The notes under the pieces: model-generated | Databases searched by the model: none | Told to the model about the DNA's origin: nothing | The model's input: only the letters and a program-made list of their open reading frames with translations | Assembly: GCF_000524195.1 (NCBI RefSeq) | Contig: NW_020170403.1 | Span: 644,993 to 708,992 of the forward strand | DNA length: 64,000 nt | Origin: Echinococcus granulosus | Lineage: Eukaryota > Platyhelminthes > Cestoda > Cyclophyllidea > Taeniidae | Reading direction: 5' to 3' | Program-made: the position numbers and the translations under genes | Part shown: piece after piece, positions 47,787 through 64,000 of the stretch | Layout: every line of letters starts with the position of its first letter | Numbering within the stretch: position 1 is the stretch's first letter

Positions 47787-49619
47787 TTTTTGTGATTATG
47801 AGTGTGAAGCACTTGCTCGCACTTCATTCCTTATTAATATTTGTTTCAACTCAGCTTTCCTACACGACTCATTTAAAACAATAAAATATGCCTCCCGAAT
47901 TGGGCCTTTTCTAATAAACGACGATGTATTATGCATTTATTAGTGTTACAAACTAGCTGCACACTTATACTGCTTCCATGCCAAGCGTCACGACGGAAAG
48001 CAGCATTTCAACTCGATTTTAAAGGCACCCTTCTGAATATCATCAAACCAAAATGTGTTTTTGCAGCGCTGATGACGACGCGACTGACCAAATCCTCGAA
48101 CAAAATTAGAACTCAAAAAATTATTTTTCACTTTCAAGCATGCCCATTGCAAGCACAAACGTGACATGGCCGTGTCTTGACGTAACACGAAAGAAGTTAA
48201 AAATAAGTTTTATTTTACCAACTCAGCAGAGTCTAGCTCAGCTTTTCCGAGCGCATAGAAACGCATTTCTGATAAAAGCTATTTTTTGGGCCAAAAAGTC
48301 TAATAACCATTCAAGCAGCCTAGTGAACTCCCCACTTGATGGCATGGACGTTCAGCAAGTCACGTTAGCCTCATGTGACTTCCATTTACTGCCTGAGGTG
48401 AATTTTTGCCTCGAAAAAGGCCTCCTACACCAAATTACGGCAGTAGATCATTTGTAAAAAAAAGCATTTTGAGATTAATTAACACTTTAATGGCAAAATT
48501 GCCAGTGACTTGTACATATCTTAATTTAGTAACTGCATGACACGTGACGACCAAACTAAACGAGAGGCAACGGATACAAAAGCGACTAATTAGATGTTTT
48601 GACACTTTAGCCTTTCCTTCAAGCTAATCCGCTTCATTCAACTATTTTCAGCTTTTGGGCAAAATACTACTGACTTGACACCATTAACGCATTACTGTTG
48701 GTCATTTTTAATTTAGCAAACGTCAACTATTGAATTAACTGATAATTGCTTTTCCACTCACTGATCCAATATACCTTAGAAACTGATTTCCCAACACTTA
48801 TCTTCTGATTTAATTGAAAAAAAAATTGGGGCCGACTGCCCACCACCTACTGATTAAATCCAGTTTTGGATTGTCAAACATCACAGTCAAAACGGCAATC
48901 GATTTTCTATGGTTAATTACACCAACCCTCCTTCATCGTGCCTTTGTTGAAGCCGATGTGGGGTATAACAAGTGGCCGAGGCGCCATTTCATCCCGTCAA
49001 ATTTCTACATCCCCTATTGGTTCAAGTAGCGAATGGACCAACCAATCAGATGGCCTCTGTGGGCTAAATTTAGCAGTTCAGTGATGGATGGCTCTGCGGC
49101 TGTTAGTAAGTCCTGCTGACCTGGTCCTTTACCAAATGGCAGGCAGCGCGAACTAGATACTGTTTCAGTGCACTACGTGAGGTGCACGCATAAATTTCTA
49201 GCTTTCTGAATATTAGGGTAAGGACCAGGATACAACAATCGTATAGTCATTAAACATACGCGTACCGTCCCGTGCCATCGGTAGCTTATATTTGAGACAT
49301 GAAAGTTTTGCTCAATCTAACCAAAGGTAGAGAGGTGGGATTCTCGGTCTTAGTTTTGTGAGTAATAGACAGGGAGGGTGAGATGTGGATTTATATTGTT
49401 TTAGTTTTGTGGGGCGGGTAATGAGTTGCAACATTAGCGGCAGCAGCAACAGAAGGAACAAGATAGGAGAGTGCGGGCCAAACTTATCCCCTTTACTCAT
49501 TCCTCTCTCGCCTCTACTAATGAGCTTACTCCTCGGCGGCAGAAATCGCCGGCAGCAGCGTCGTGGATTTTCACAGCGACAGCGCGTTCGATAACTCGCG
49601 TGCGCACGTGCATCCTGCG

Positions 49620-49668
49620 TGCATGGGTTGGTGCATTTGCCTGCTGGTTGCATGCACGCACCCATGCA
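49620..49668. repeat. Hairpin-forming inverted repeat
   Basis: TGCATGGGTTGGTGCAT (49620-49636) pairs with ATGCACGCACCCATGCA (49652-49668), 15 of 17 positions matching, loop 15 bases. It lies in an alternating purine-pyrimidine, CpG-rich patch. Confidence 0.8.
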
Positions 49669-52600
49669 CTGAATGCGTCCCTGCAGATATGTGGACATAT
49701 GGGCCAGTGGGCGTAGCCACACGCGCTTTGGCCAATAGCGTGCGGTGACTCATAGTTCAGCTAGATGCTGCTGTTACAGGATTTTCCGTCCCTCGCTTAC
49801 TTGCCTATCCGCCCGCCTGCGCGCCCTCTCCCTGCGCCCACCCGCTTGCCTGCCTCTCTCACTCCTCTTCGTCAAGTCATCAGAGATGCCGAAGCATTTG
49901 CATAACTGCTGCTGCTGCTAAAGCATGCTAATTTGGCTTGCATAGGCACGAGGATTAACAGAGGGGAAAATTTAAATAGCGCTATTGCCCGCCCACAACT
50001 CTAAATGTAGCATTAAATCTCACCAAGTAAAAACACTGAATCGCATACGCCGACTGCCACCGTCGCAGCCAAGCGGTGAAAAAGCCGAAGTATCGATTTT
50101 AGGGCATCGCATTTCGCGCAGCAATAGCGGCCACTCCTGTCATCACATGATAAAGAATTATTTTAAACCTAAAAAAAGATCCTTGCAATTATTAGCCATT
50201 TTTGATTGTCACAGTAGTCTAGACGTAGGGAACAGATGTTCACGCTTGTGGGGCCTTGTCACCAGCATGGAGTAACTGCTTGGTCTGCACTCGACAAATG
50301 CTTTTTTCCCCTTTAAAAGTAAACGCTTCAGCACTGCCGTCTGAAAGTAAGGAGGCAAATCTAAGGCCCCACAAATTTGCACCTCTGGTAAAATTTAAGC
50401 ACACAAGGCGAACATGCTATTCCTCCACCTGTACTTCCTTGTACTATTAACGAGAATCACTTTCTTTGTTATTTCCCATTCTAGTCCGGTGGAGAATCCA
50501 ATCATTTGATGTTAAGACCTCGGAACATGCCCACCCTCCCCTGTGCCTCCCAGTCTTCATTCCTTCTTGTGGCAAATTTTCCAATCAACTAGCCAAAGCA
50601 ATGGAATGTTTCCTCAGTTTCCATGCCTGCAGGTTGGTGTGTCGTGAAGCGATACACGGCTAGTAGTGTGTTACGTTTGCTTGTTCAATACATTGTGCGC
50701 TTAAAGCGTGAGAGGGTGAGATGACGATATGACCTCCATTCCAGCACGGCAGCGGCTGACCAAAAGGACTTGGCAAAATGACCTCATGGGGGGATTCAAT
50801 ATCTATTTTCATTTGAGGGCGCAAGAATGATAGAAATTGGCTTGGGTATGGCATTCGCATGGTCACTGGTCTCCAGCATATGCGTGGTTGTGCTTTCTTT
50901 CTTTCCCATAGGATAAAGAGAGTGCGAGAGGGTAGGCATTACTCGCATGCATTTGTCTCCTAGCGATAGTGTTGCCACGGTAACCAAAGTGGCGTTCTAC
51001 ACCGCACAACACTCGCCATTCCATATTTGTCCCATGATGTGGCGTTTTTTGTCCTGATGGCACAATTAGTTGGGGAGTAAGGGATAGTGGCAATAGTCGT
51101 AATAGGGGTGTTCCGCCTCCTTGCATCACTCCTTCTCCGACTCCACCCAAAGGACTTTGAGTGGGGTGGGGGAAGATGGCACGCAAGTCCGTACGTGCAT
51201 GTCCACACGCCCTTTTAACAACGACCAACTGCATTAGCCGTATCAAAAACAGACCAGTCGATGGGGGTCTAGTTGTAGTGCTATTGCCATCGCGTATAGA
51301 GTCAAACGGAGTATAGTCCATTTAACCAATCATGTAGGGAGCCGTTGGATTTGGTCTTGGGCAAACCAATCGAAAACGGTATTGGCGGATGAATCCCCTC
51401 GTCTTGATAACCGATTTTGTACCGCTTTTCGTTGGAGATACCTGTAAGCTAACATTTGAATACCGACTCAGCAAATAATAACGATACTAATTTTGGTCGC
51501 CATTAAGTTTGGATTCTTGTTACCCAAAGGCTCTTGATGTCACAAAAACTTTGAAAAGGTCTGAGAAGCCCTTCGAATTCGGTCATTTTTGTGTCGGCTG
51601 AAAGCAATGTGACCACGACGGTGGGAATTTGGGCAGTTCCTCTGGGGAAATCAATCTGAATACGCTATAGCCGCCTAGTCAAGCTACACGCAGCTCATAA
51701 ACTTAATTTGGGTTGGAGAAGAGGTGAAAAGGCTCTGGAACACAAATAACTTCGGAGCAGCACGTTTATACATTTACAGGGCGAGCTTCAACGCAAACAG
51801 GAAGCCATTAATATCTGTGTGGTCTTGCAAACAGGCTCTTTATAACTTAAGCCTTTTAAAGCCACGATGGATGTGAAACGGAAACTATCGCCTGCCGGTT
51901 GGTTCAGTTTTGCGGACTCGTTGGATAAGCGCCAATCCAAGAACAGGAGAAACTCAAGCCCAGGAAACCCTGGAATTGCTGCACCGTCTGTCGGGGTAAT
52001 CCACCCAGAGTTCTGGGTGAATTTAAGAATTTGGCATTGGCGGTTAAACCTTCGTATTAAAAAGGTGGATTCAGTTATTTTGAGCTTTCAAAGCCCATGA
52101 ACCGATTAAAATTATCTATGAAACATGGAGATGGTAAATATTCAGAGCTTGATTTAGATCTATTCGATGAGCCCATGGCAATTATGTCATGAAGATGGTT
52201 CACTTAGCAAGAAATATCCTGGGGCCGTCAAAACTCACCATTATGACTTCAAAGGCCACTCCAAAATTCCCACCTGTGTGACAGAAATGGGGGATGTACC
52301 AGGGATTACATGGAGCATGCTTCGAACAAGACCACACACGACCTCCTTCCCCACTTTAACCTAAATGAATAACTTCACAGCCGTGAAACACCGAAATCGA
52401 GACGCTTCCATTAACGGCTCAGTGGTAGCTCCATTAAGGAGACATCGACTTTTGTTTCTCCACTGACTCGATAAGGAACCTCCCTATGCAATCATCAAAG
52501 CGAAATTTTGTGTCGCAGCAAGGTGCACTGCGTTTATAGGGCAGACTAGTGCAACTTCTGTCCCTTCTTTTTTTTACCTTGGAGGCTATATCGTAGAGCG

Positions 52601-53400
52601 TTTCACAATTGCCAAGTCCCCAAACTCCTGAACACACCTCCGGGATATTGAGCATTGAACCCTCCTCGCAGTGATTCGGCAGTGGGCTTAGCGATGGCAA
52701 GCACGTTGGGGCACGGTAGGCTGAACGTATATCTGTTGTTCTGTTTAAGAAATAACTTTCTATAACCTCTGCAACCAACTCCACAAATCGCAGTATTGAC
52801 AATAATGACAGCAGAACAGGCAAACGTTCTCCCAGAGCACATGTGCCTGGAGAATCCTCGGAACGTAGCAATTTCTAACGTAGAGATGGATTTCAAAGCT
52901 AGTGAACACCAAACTACCCACCTTGACTCATTAAACAAATCCTCAGCGACTGGGTAGCTTACCACCTCCATTAGCCCTGCAGTGGTAAGTGAACACAGGA
53001 GAAGGTGGATGGCGCCTATGCTCGTCGCTTCGGTAAGCTGCGTTTCCCCAGACGCATCCAAGCGCGATCCCGTAGACACACAAGCGACTCCGTAGAAATT
53101 ATGAGCAATGAGGACTAAACTCCATGGGATGCCAAACAGCAGCCCCAACTACTCGATAGATGAGAAAACTGCTGAACAAGGAACTCAACACTAGGATTGG
53201 CTAAGGCAAACAATCGGGGTTAGATAGCAAGTGCCTCTCCCGATAACACCGTATTAGTGGATACGCAAGGGAATTAAGGAACTGACCTGATTAAAAACAT
53301 CCTCCAAAGCCCCTCAGCCAAGACCTCTTTTCATAGTCTCTTCATGAGCTATGTGCACAAGAGACCGACTTACCTATCCAGGGAGCACACTGAGTGAAAC
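49669..53400. other. Intergenic, no supported gene
   Basis: The GC-rich patch around 49.6-49.9 kb fades into ordinary sequence. Overlapping minus-strand frames at 52434-52871 and 52603-53148 contain good donor-like sites (AAG|GTAAAA at about 52577) and hydrophobic stretches, but the phases do not join into one protein by eye. Confidence 0.35.
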
Positions 53401-53407
53401 TACTTAC

Positions 53408-53652
53408 CGCCACTTAACTGCACAGCAGTTCACATTTGCTACGACTTCCAGTTCTTCCAGGTTGAAAAACAGACACCCAACTGTATCCCTACCGTTTGGG
53501 TAATGAAGTAACGTCCGAGAGCTCGGCACAATAGGGGCAGGTGCAGTACCTTGAAGCAAGAGTATAGCCTGAGAATAATCAAAATCTGGTTCCCTGACTT
53601 GATAAGAGATCCTCAACAGATCCATTCTCAAATGATGAAGGCAAGACACTGA
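53408..53652 (-). pseudogene. Possible orphan LRR-like exon
   Basis: An open frame of 81 codons plus 2 bases between an acceptor (GGTTTTCTTTAG at 53653) and a consensus donor (GCG|GTAAGTA at 53407). It contains VGCLFFNLEELEVVAN, which resembles VCGLFLNLEELFITSD in the F-box/LRR protein at 2-4 kb. It could be an exon of a related LRR gene or a decayed copy. A possible continuation after an acceptor near 53200 soon meets a stop. No start exon identified. Confidence 0.3.
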
Positions 53653-55377
53653 CTAAAGAAAACCGACCTGCGAACTGTCTGCATCTTAACAAGGATTCCG
53701 ATTTACAGACAAATTTCTGAGTTACTGAACACCATGCATCCAAATCCCTGACAAGTACGCAGTAAGTGAGACAGCAGAAGGCACAGACGGGAACTGTTCT
53801 GCTGAGAACTGTTCCAACACAACCACTTCACGCTGCTCCATCCACCATGAAAGCGCAACGAGGACAGAGCCACCGAGGAAAGAAAGCACAACGGACACAC
53901 GCGTACATTATTTTTGGGTCAACAGCTTATTATAGAATCAAATTCACCAAGAGAAAGAGGATCTAACGCAGTTTTCCTTGCTGCGGGACATTTTACAGTG
54001 AGATTGAGTTAAAGATAGGGAGAGAAAAATGCAGAAACATCAAAGGTTGTTGTGGTGGTGGCAGTGTGGAGGCGGCGGAGGCAGCAACGAAGAGGGGAAA
54101 GAAGAGACGGACGCTCTCCCCTTTCACCCTCAAGGTCACCACTACGATAACAATCACCAGAAGAGGTCTGTGAAGAGCGCGCATACACAGGCGGGGGTTA
54201 AGAAAGAACAAGAAAACGGAAAGTAGGATCATATTGCACTGAAAATTGGGCAGTGTGGGGTGTGGCAGCCATGTGAATGTATGTGCTTGTGTTTGTGTGC
54301 AACCGCGCAGTTTGTGCTCTTCATTGTGTACGTAGGTAATGTAAACGGTTTTCTTGTCAAAAATAACAACGGCGAGTGGGCAGGGTATGGGAGGAGGGAG
54401 GACCTGCATTCCTGTGTTTGCGAGGCGTTTTCTCTAAAGGACGCGCGGTTCCACAGGAAATGAGACAGAAAAAACATTTATCATTATCACACGCACACAC
54501 CTACACACACACGTTGAGAGGAAAAGGGAAAAGGCACGGATTTCGGATCGCCAGTGCTTGAAGAGAAAAGAGTGCGGCTTTTTAAACCTTACGCGTACGA
54601 TGGTGGGGTGGAACGATGGAACAGGGTTAACTGATCGGTCAGGTCGGTACCTAAGCACGTGTATTTTCGTCACCAGTGAAACCAAAAACCAACAAACCAA
54701 CGAACGAACATCAGAGGCGATGAAAAATAAAATAAAATGAATAAATGTGAGAGAAGGACACAGAAGGGGAAAAAAAAGAGCAAAGCAGAACGACGAGGCG
54801 TGTACGCGTGGCAAAATTTACATTTTCATAGGGCGGCACACCCCCAAACACACGCAGAGAAATACGTCAAGAAAGTAGAGAGGACCAGAGGAGAGACGGG
54901 GCAAGAAAAAGCGGTGCGAGTGGAAAACAGCACCGAGGCGAGGTCATGTATACACAGAAAAAGGGTGGGGGGAGGTCAACGACATGCGAGAGGGAGGGAG
55001 GGGAAATGCAGGGCCGGCGGCGACAGGTGTGGTTAAATGGGGCGTCATCATCAATATCATCATCACATTCGCTTTACTCGAAGAGATAGAGCCGAAGACA
55101 GAGAATGTGTGTGTGTGCACATGTAGTTCGATGAGAGAGGCGAGCTAATAGCACCTGGGAGAATGAAATGTGATCGAAGCGAGTGACTGAATGAGAGAGA
55201 GTTAGCGATTGAAGAGAAGGAGGAGGAAATGAGCGCGCACACCACACGAACACACACACATGCACACACTAAGAAAGATTGAGACAGACGCCGGCGGCAG
55301 CAGCAGGAGGAGTGGTGATTGTAGTGGCAGTAGTAGTAGTAGCAGTTGTTAGCAGCGACGGTGGTAGAGTGAATAGT
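53653..55377 (-). other. 3' flank of the G-beta gene, simple-sequence rich
   Basis: Contains the presumed 3' UTR of the G-beta gene. Purine-rich and CA/GT-rich patches (about 54480-54520, 55040-55130, 55245-55270) and triplet runs dominate. I found no canonical minus-strand AATAAA; a GATAAA variant is at about 54477-54482. Reading frames here follow low-complexity DNA. Confidence 0.45.
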
Positions 55378-60918
<5,541 letters not shown>

Positions 60919-60959
60919 TGTAATTTGGCGAATGAGGAGTTAAGGGCTGCAAAGAAATA
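60919..60959 (-). promoter_or_regulatory. G-beta 5' leader and 3' splice site
   Basis: Minus strand GTATTTCTTTGCAG ends at 60947, followed by 28 leader bases and the ATG. The acceptor implies an intron within the 5' UTR or trans-splicing. A leader ending in AUG would be out of frame here and would open a short upstream frame. Confidence 0.5.
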
Positions 60960-62524
60960 CATTGGGGAAACTAAAATGAAGGCAAAGTCGCTGGTGTGCA
61001 GATTTGTTTTTCAACGCATGCATAATTATAGGGCAATGACAAACAAACCAGTCACATCGCAATGTTGAATGTCTAGATTGCATTAAGTGATAAAGGTTGA
61101 GCCAGATAAGTATTAAGGGAAACAGGGCATATAAACAGGCAGATAAAAGCAGAAAAAGTTGCTTCGGACACAAGTCTGGTAAACCAGAAAAACAGCATCA
61201 TCTAAGTATTTGATGAGATTGGATATCAAACTACCAGGTAATAAAACAAATGCAATAATAGAAACTACTTAACAGTGTCAAATAAGTGCCAATAACCTGG
61301 AATACTAAGGAAGCATAACAGCCGATGAAATCTGCGATTGTCTAGTAACAAGTTACCCGAAAGAGTAGCAGAATGAATTATCTTAAATTTGATGACTAAT
61401 TTAGAGAATTCCAATAGAAGACTGAACTGACAAGGTAGCGGATTAGTTAGTGATGAACAGTATGCGCTACAAAAATTGGTACAGTGCAATAGAAATAATA
61501 TTGACCCAACCATTATACCAGATGACGATAACAACTGTATTACCTAGACCAAAAATCACAATTTTTAGGAAAAAGGCAGATGAATAACCCAACTACAGTG
61601 ACACTTCGAATACATCGCCCAAGAAGATAACAAATTCACCGGAATTAAAAAGGCAAATGATGTACAGTGAAAAATCTCTTCGACGGGATGAGCAACCCCA
61701 TATACTGATAATAAACCCAAAGGCCAAACAAAACAGGCACTAAAGCCAAACAAGACGTATTGAGAAAAGAACCAAAAACCTCAAGGGAAATAAGAAAAGG
61801 TGGAAGACGTAGTAGGAACGACAAAATATGCCAAGATAATTACCTTAAACTAACGCGAAATATATCCAACACGATGGCAGAAAGAAGACTTTCGAATTAG
61901 CACCACTTCGGCCAGATTTTTGTTTGTTATAACAAACAAAAATCATAATGGCGATTCCATATTCAAATCGCATTTAAACTGCGAAAATTTTACCATAATT
62001 TTTGTTTATAAAGTAATTAAAATATACAATTCGTGCAGATCTAAGTGTTTTAAAATGAACCAAAGTGTACATACCTTTTCACAATAATTGAAACATACAC
62101 AATTTTGCCAATTATATTCAGCCTAAAGGAATTCTTTTCTGTCTTTCAAAAAAAGTTGCGACAATTTTGTAGCAAAATAAACACAAAAAACAGCACCGAT
62201 GGTTTAATTACTCATTTAGCAATTGAATTAGCAACGCGCCGGTTATGCTGTAATATTTTAGTTTGTTTAATTTTGAGATTTGATAAGAGGCTGTTTTGGG
62301 TCACCAATATTAAGATACTGATGGGTTGGATGGCCTTTAGTGCAAGCCACAACCATCAGTCCTTTCCATATTGCGGATATAGATATAATCTGCTTTAGCA
62401 GATTGGCTTTTCGCCCTCAGGAAAGTCTCAAAGTTTTATAAAACTAAATTACTTGGATGTTTTGCAGTGCTTCAAGACTCTTCTAAAAAGAATAGTACAT
62501 ATAATGCTTGGACAGAATACAAAC
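60960..62524. other. Upstream of the G-beta gene, no gene seen
   Basis: AT-rich. Must contain the G-beta promoter or upstream leader exon, which I could not place. Holds the 30-bp palindrome. Confidence 0.4.
61915..61944. repeat. Perfect 30-bp palindrome
   Basis: GATTTTTGTTTGTTA followed immediately by TAACAAACAAAAATC; each half is the exact reverse complement of the other with no spacer. Confidence 0.95.
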
Positions 62525-62760
62525 ATTCGGCACAGAGAGGGTATTTTGGCTACTAGTGTAGCGTCTTGAGACTTCTCTGAAGACCAAAGAGACACAATAC
62601 TCGGGTAGAATATATATATATATTCAGCATAGAGAAGGTGTTCAGGCTACTGGCATGGCCCTAAGGCCGGCTCACCCAGCGAGGTACAGGAAGGCTAATT
62701 CAAAAATTCAAAAGTGGTGCCTCAACAATACTAAAGTATAAACCACCATTGCATTACAAC
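62525..62760 (+). repeat. Dispersed repeat family B, copy 6
   Basis: A near-complete unit from GTAGCGTCTTGAGACTTCTC (62557) through AGACACAATACTCGGGTAGA, a TA run, CAGCATAGAGAAGGTG, GGCTACTGGCATGGCCC, TAAGGCCGGCTCACCCAGCG and a tail CACCATTGCATTAC. It is preceded by a partial fragment (GGCACAGAGAGGGTATTTTG at 62529). Confidence 0.8.
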
Positions 62761-62761
62761 T

Positions 62762-62851
62762 GGCATAGCCCGAAGGCCGGTTCACCCGGCTCAATGGAAA
62801 GGCCAAGTCAAAATTGTCTTCTCACCAATATTGAGAGATAAGCAACCATCG
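62762..62851 (+). repeat. Dispersed repeat family B, partial copy 7
   Basis: Only the 3' half: GGCATAGCCCGAAGGCCGGT, ACCCGGCTCAATGGAAAGG, CTCACCAATATTGAGAG, CAACCATCGTACTAC. Left arm of the foldback with the next copy. Confidence 0.8.
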
Positions 62852-62854
62852 TAC

Positions 62855-63015
62855 TACAGTAATACGATGGTGGTTTAACTCTCGGTATTGGTGAGGAGCC
62901 ACTTTTGACTTGGTTATTGTGGCGCGCCGAGTGGGCTGGCCTATGGGCCATGCCAGTGGCACTTGTGCCTTCCGTATGCTAAATATATATATTGTGCCCA
63001 AGTATTATGGCTTCT
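62855..63015 (-). repeat. Dispersed repeat family B, copy 8 (inverted)
   Basis: Reverse complement of the family: the minus strand reads AATACTTGGGCACAATATAT, TAGCATACGGAAGG, CCACTGGCATGGCC, AGGCCAGCCCACTCGGCG, CCTCACCAATACCGAGAG and CACCATCGTATTAC. Right arm of the foldback. Confidence 0.8.
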
Positions 63016-63213
63016 GTAGCGTCCGGGGAATCCGTGAAGACGAAGGAAGACAAAATACTAGGGCAGAATATATATTCAGCGCAGAGAAGGTGTCTGGACT
63101 TTGGCATGGCCCAAAAGGCCAGCCCACCCAGCGAGGTACAAAGGGGCTAGTTCGAAACACAAAGGTGACGCCTCACCAATACCGAGGGACAAGCCACTAT
63201 CGTATTACATTTG
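63016..63213 (+). repeat. Dispersed repeat family B, copy 9
   Basis: GTAGCGTCCGGGGAATCCGT, AAGACAAAATACTAGGGCAG, AATATATATTCAGCGCAGAG, CTTTGGCATGGCCC, AGCCCACCCAGCGAGGTACA, GCCTCACCAATACCGAGGG and CACTATCGTATTAC. Confidence 0.8.
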
Positions 63214-63385
63214 GCACAATTGTGCTGAAAATGTGCTAGTTCTATGGTACCTGATTCCTAACAATATTTCATTTAAATAGTACTCTGTTTGCTTTGGGAT
63301 TATTTTCCGATAAATATAAAAACTTTAATCTGTACGCCTGATTCGTGCTTTTGAACTACCTTTTAAGTTGTTTTATATTGCATTT

Positions 63386-63503
63386 TAAGACTTCCTTTAA
63401 AGTCGAAAAAGGCACAATGCTAGGGCAGAACAGGTATTGTCGGCCTCCAGCAGAACTTGAAGCTACTGGCGGCAGCAAAGGCCTAGTCACTTAGTAGAGG
63501 TGT
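63386..63503 (+). repeat. Dispersed repeat family B, copy 10
   Basis: TTTAAGACTTCCTTTAAAGT, AAAAAGGCACAATGCTAGGG, CAGAACAGGTATTGTCGGCC and GAAGCTACTGGCGGCAGC, AAAGGCC. Lacks the 3' tail of the unit. Confidence 0.65.
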
Positions 63504-64000
63504 AGAATTAAGAATTAATCAGACAAGCAAAGTATCACACTCATATCATTGTTATCTTGCTTCATAAACGGTAGAGTTGAATCCAAGAAGGGTTTTAACG
63601 AAGTTCAGGAATATTTTATGAGGATTACGAAAGTATATAAAGGCAATTTTCAATTTGACACCTTTTTTGGCTAAGTGGTTTTTTGCTTTAATTGACGGAA
63701 CTTTGTGAGTTGTTTGGTTTTTTCGTTAAACCAGCGTTCCTTTGAAAGTTCATGCTTGTGGTGGGTTGTCTTTGTTCATTGATGTCTTAACTGCTCTAGT
63801 ATTCCTTTTATTGCATGTTTTCTTTGTCCGTCAGTATTCTTGCTTTTTGATGTCTTTTGGGACTGTTGTTAACTGTCACTTCGAGTGTTTCATCACATGC
63901 GATAATGGTTTTGTGACCTTAGTAGTTCATACAGATCTTCAGTCTGGTTTGCCTTCTTGGCTTCTGATGCTGAATGGGTGACAGTCTTATTCTACGTAGA
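63504..64000. other. End of window, no gene seen
   Basis: T-rich on the plus strand. The short frame at 63742-63981 has no recognised motif. Confidence 0.4.

Larger units (their letters stand above)
46940..49619. other. Intergenic, simple repeats only
   Basis: Contains the ATTC run and ATCC minisatellite listed separately. No exon with splice or homology support was seen. Confidence 0.45.

Noticed and set aside
47636..47884. Reading frame of repeated His-Pro-Ser units
   Set aside because: Translation of the ATCC minisatellite, not a gene.
60919..60946. AUG-donating spliced leader for G-beta
   Set aside because: The 28-base leader puts such an AUG out of frame; the gene has its own conserved ATG, so only an ordinary intron or non-coding leader fits.

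Overview
This is eukaryotic nuclear DNA, most likely from a flatworm and possibly a tapeworm. It contains split genes with GT-AG introns of 0.2 to about 11 kb, wide gene-poor spacers, diverged short dispersed repeats, microsatellites, and animal signalling proteins. One protein is highly conserved (a G-protein beta subunit) and the others are strongly diverged. The taxon is inferred from architecture and divergence; no single sequence proves it. There is no operon, CRISPR array, phage or plasmid signature, and I found no convincing rRNA or tRNA gene.

Four protein-coding genes can be supported. (1) Minus strand, about 2.0-3.9 kb: a long terminal exon encoding a diverged F-box/leucine-rich-repeat-like protein. 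It has a good splice acceptor at its 5' end but no start codon of its own. (2) Minus strand, 15.2-41.8 kb: a Trio/Kalirin-type Rho guanine-nucleotide exchange factor. I assembled it from five exons whose phases match exactly, giving 876 residues. The DH domain and the start of the PH domain are in exons 1-2, the PH domain ends in exon 3, and exons 4-5 encode a Ser/Gly/Pro-rich tail. (3) Plus strand, about 45.4-46.9 kb: an uninterrupted reading frame for a diverged syntenin-like tandem-PDZ protein with an unusual Cys/His-rich N-terminal half. (4) Minus strand, 55.4-60.9 kb: a complete heterotrimeric G-protein beta subunit, six coding exons, exactly 340 codons plus stop.

The rest is intergenic or intronic. 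Repeat family A has two same-strand copies flanking the F-box gene (about 1.0-1.4 and 9.25-9.85 kb). Repeat family B, with a unit of about 200 bp, has about ten copies on both strands, five of them clustered at 62.5-63.5 kb where two form a large foldback. Other structures include a perfect 30-bp palindrome (61.9 kb), a G17 run (27.1 kb), an ATCC-derived minisatellite (47.7 kb), a hairpin at 49.6 kb and an alternating purine-pyrimidine tract inside a G-beta intron.

Three of the four genes belong to membrane-proximal signalling: a G-beta subunit, a Rho GEF and a PDZ scaffold. The sequence shows no evidence that they are co-regulated, although the GEF and the PDZ gene are divergently arranged across a spacer of about 3.6 kb. 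The observation most worth testing is that the F-box exon begins in frame, without an AUG, directly after a strong 3' splice site. Flatworm spliced leaders often end in AUG, so this start codon could be supplied by trans-splicing.
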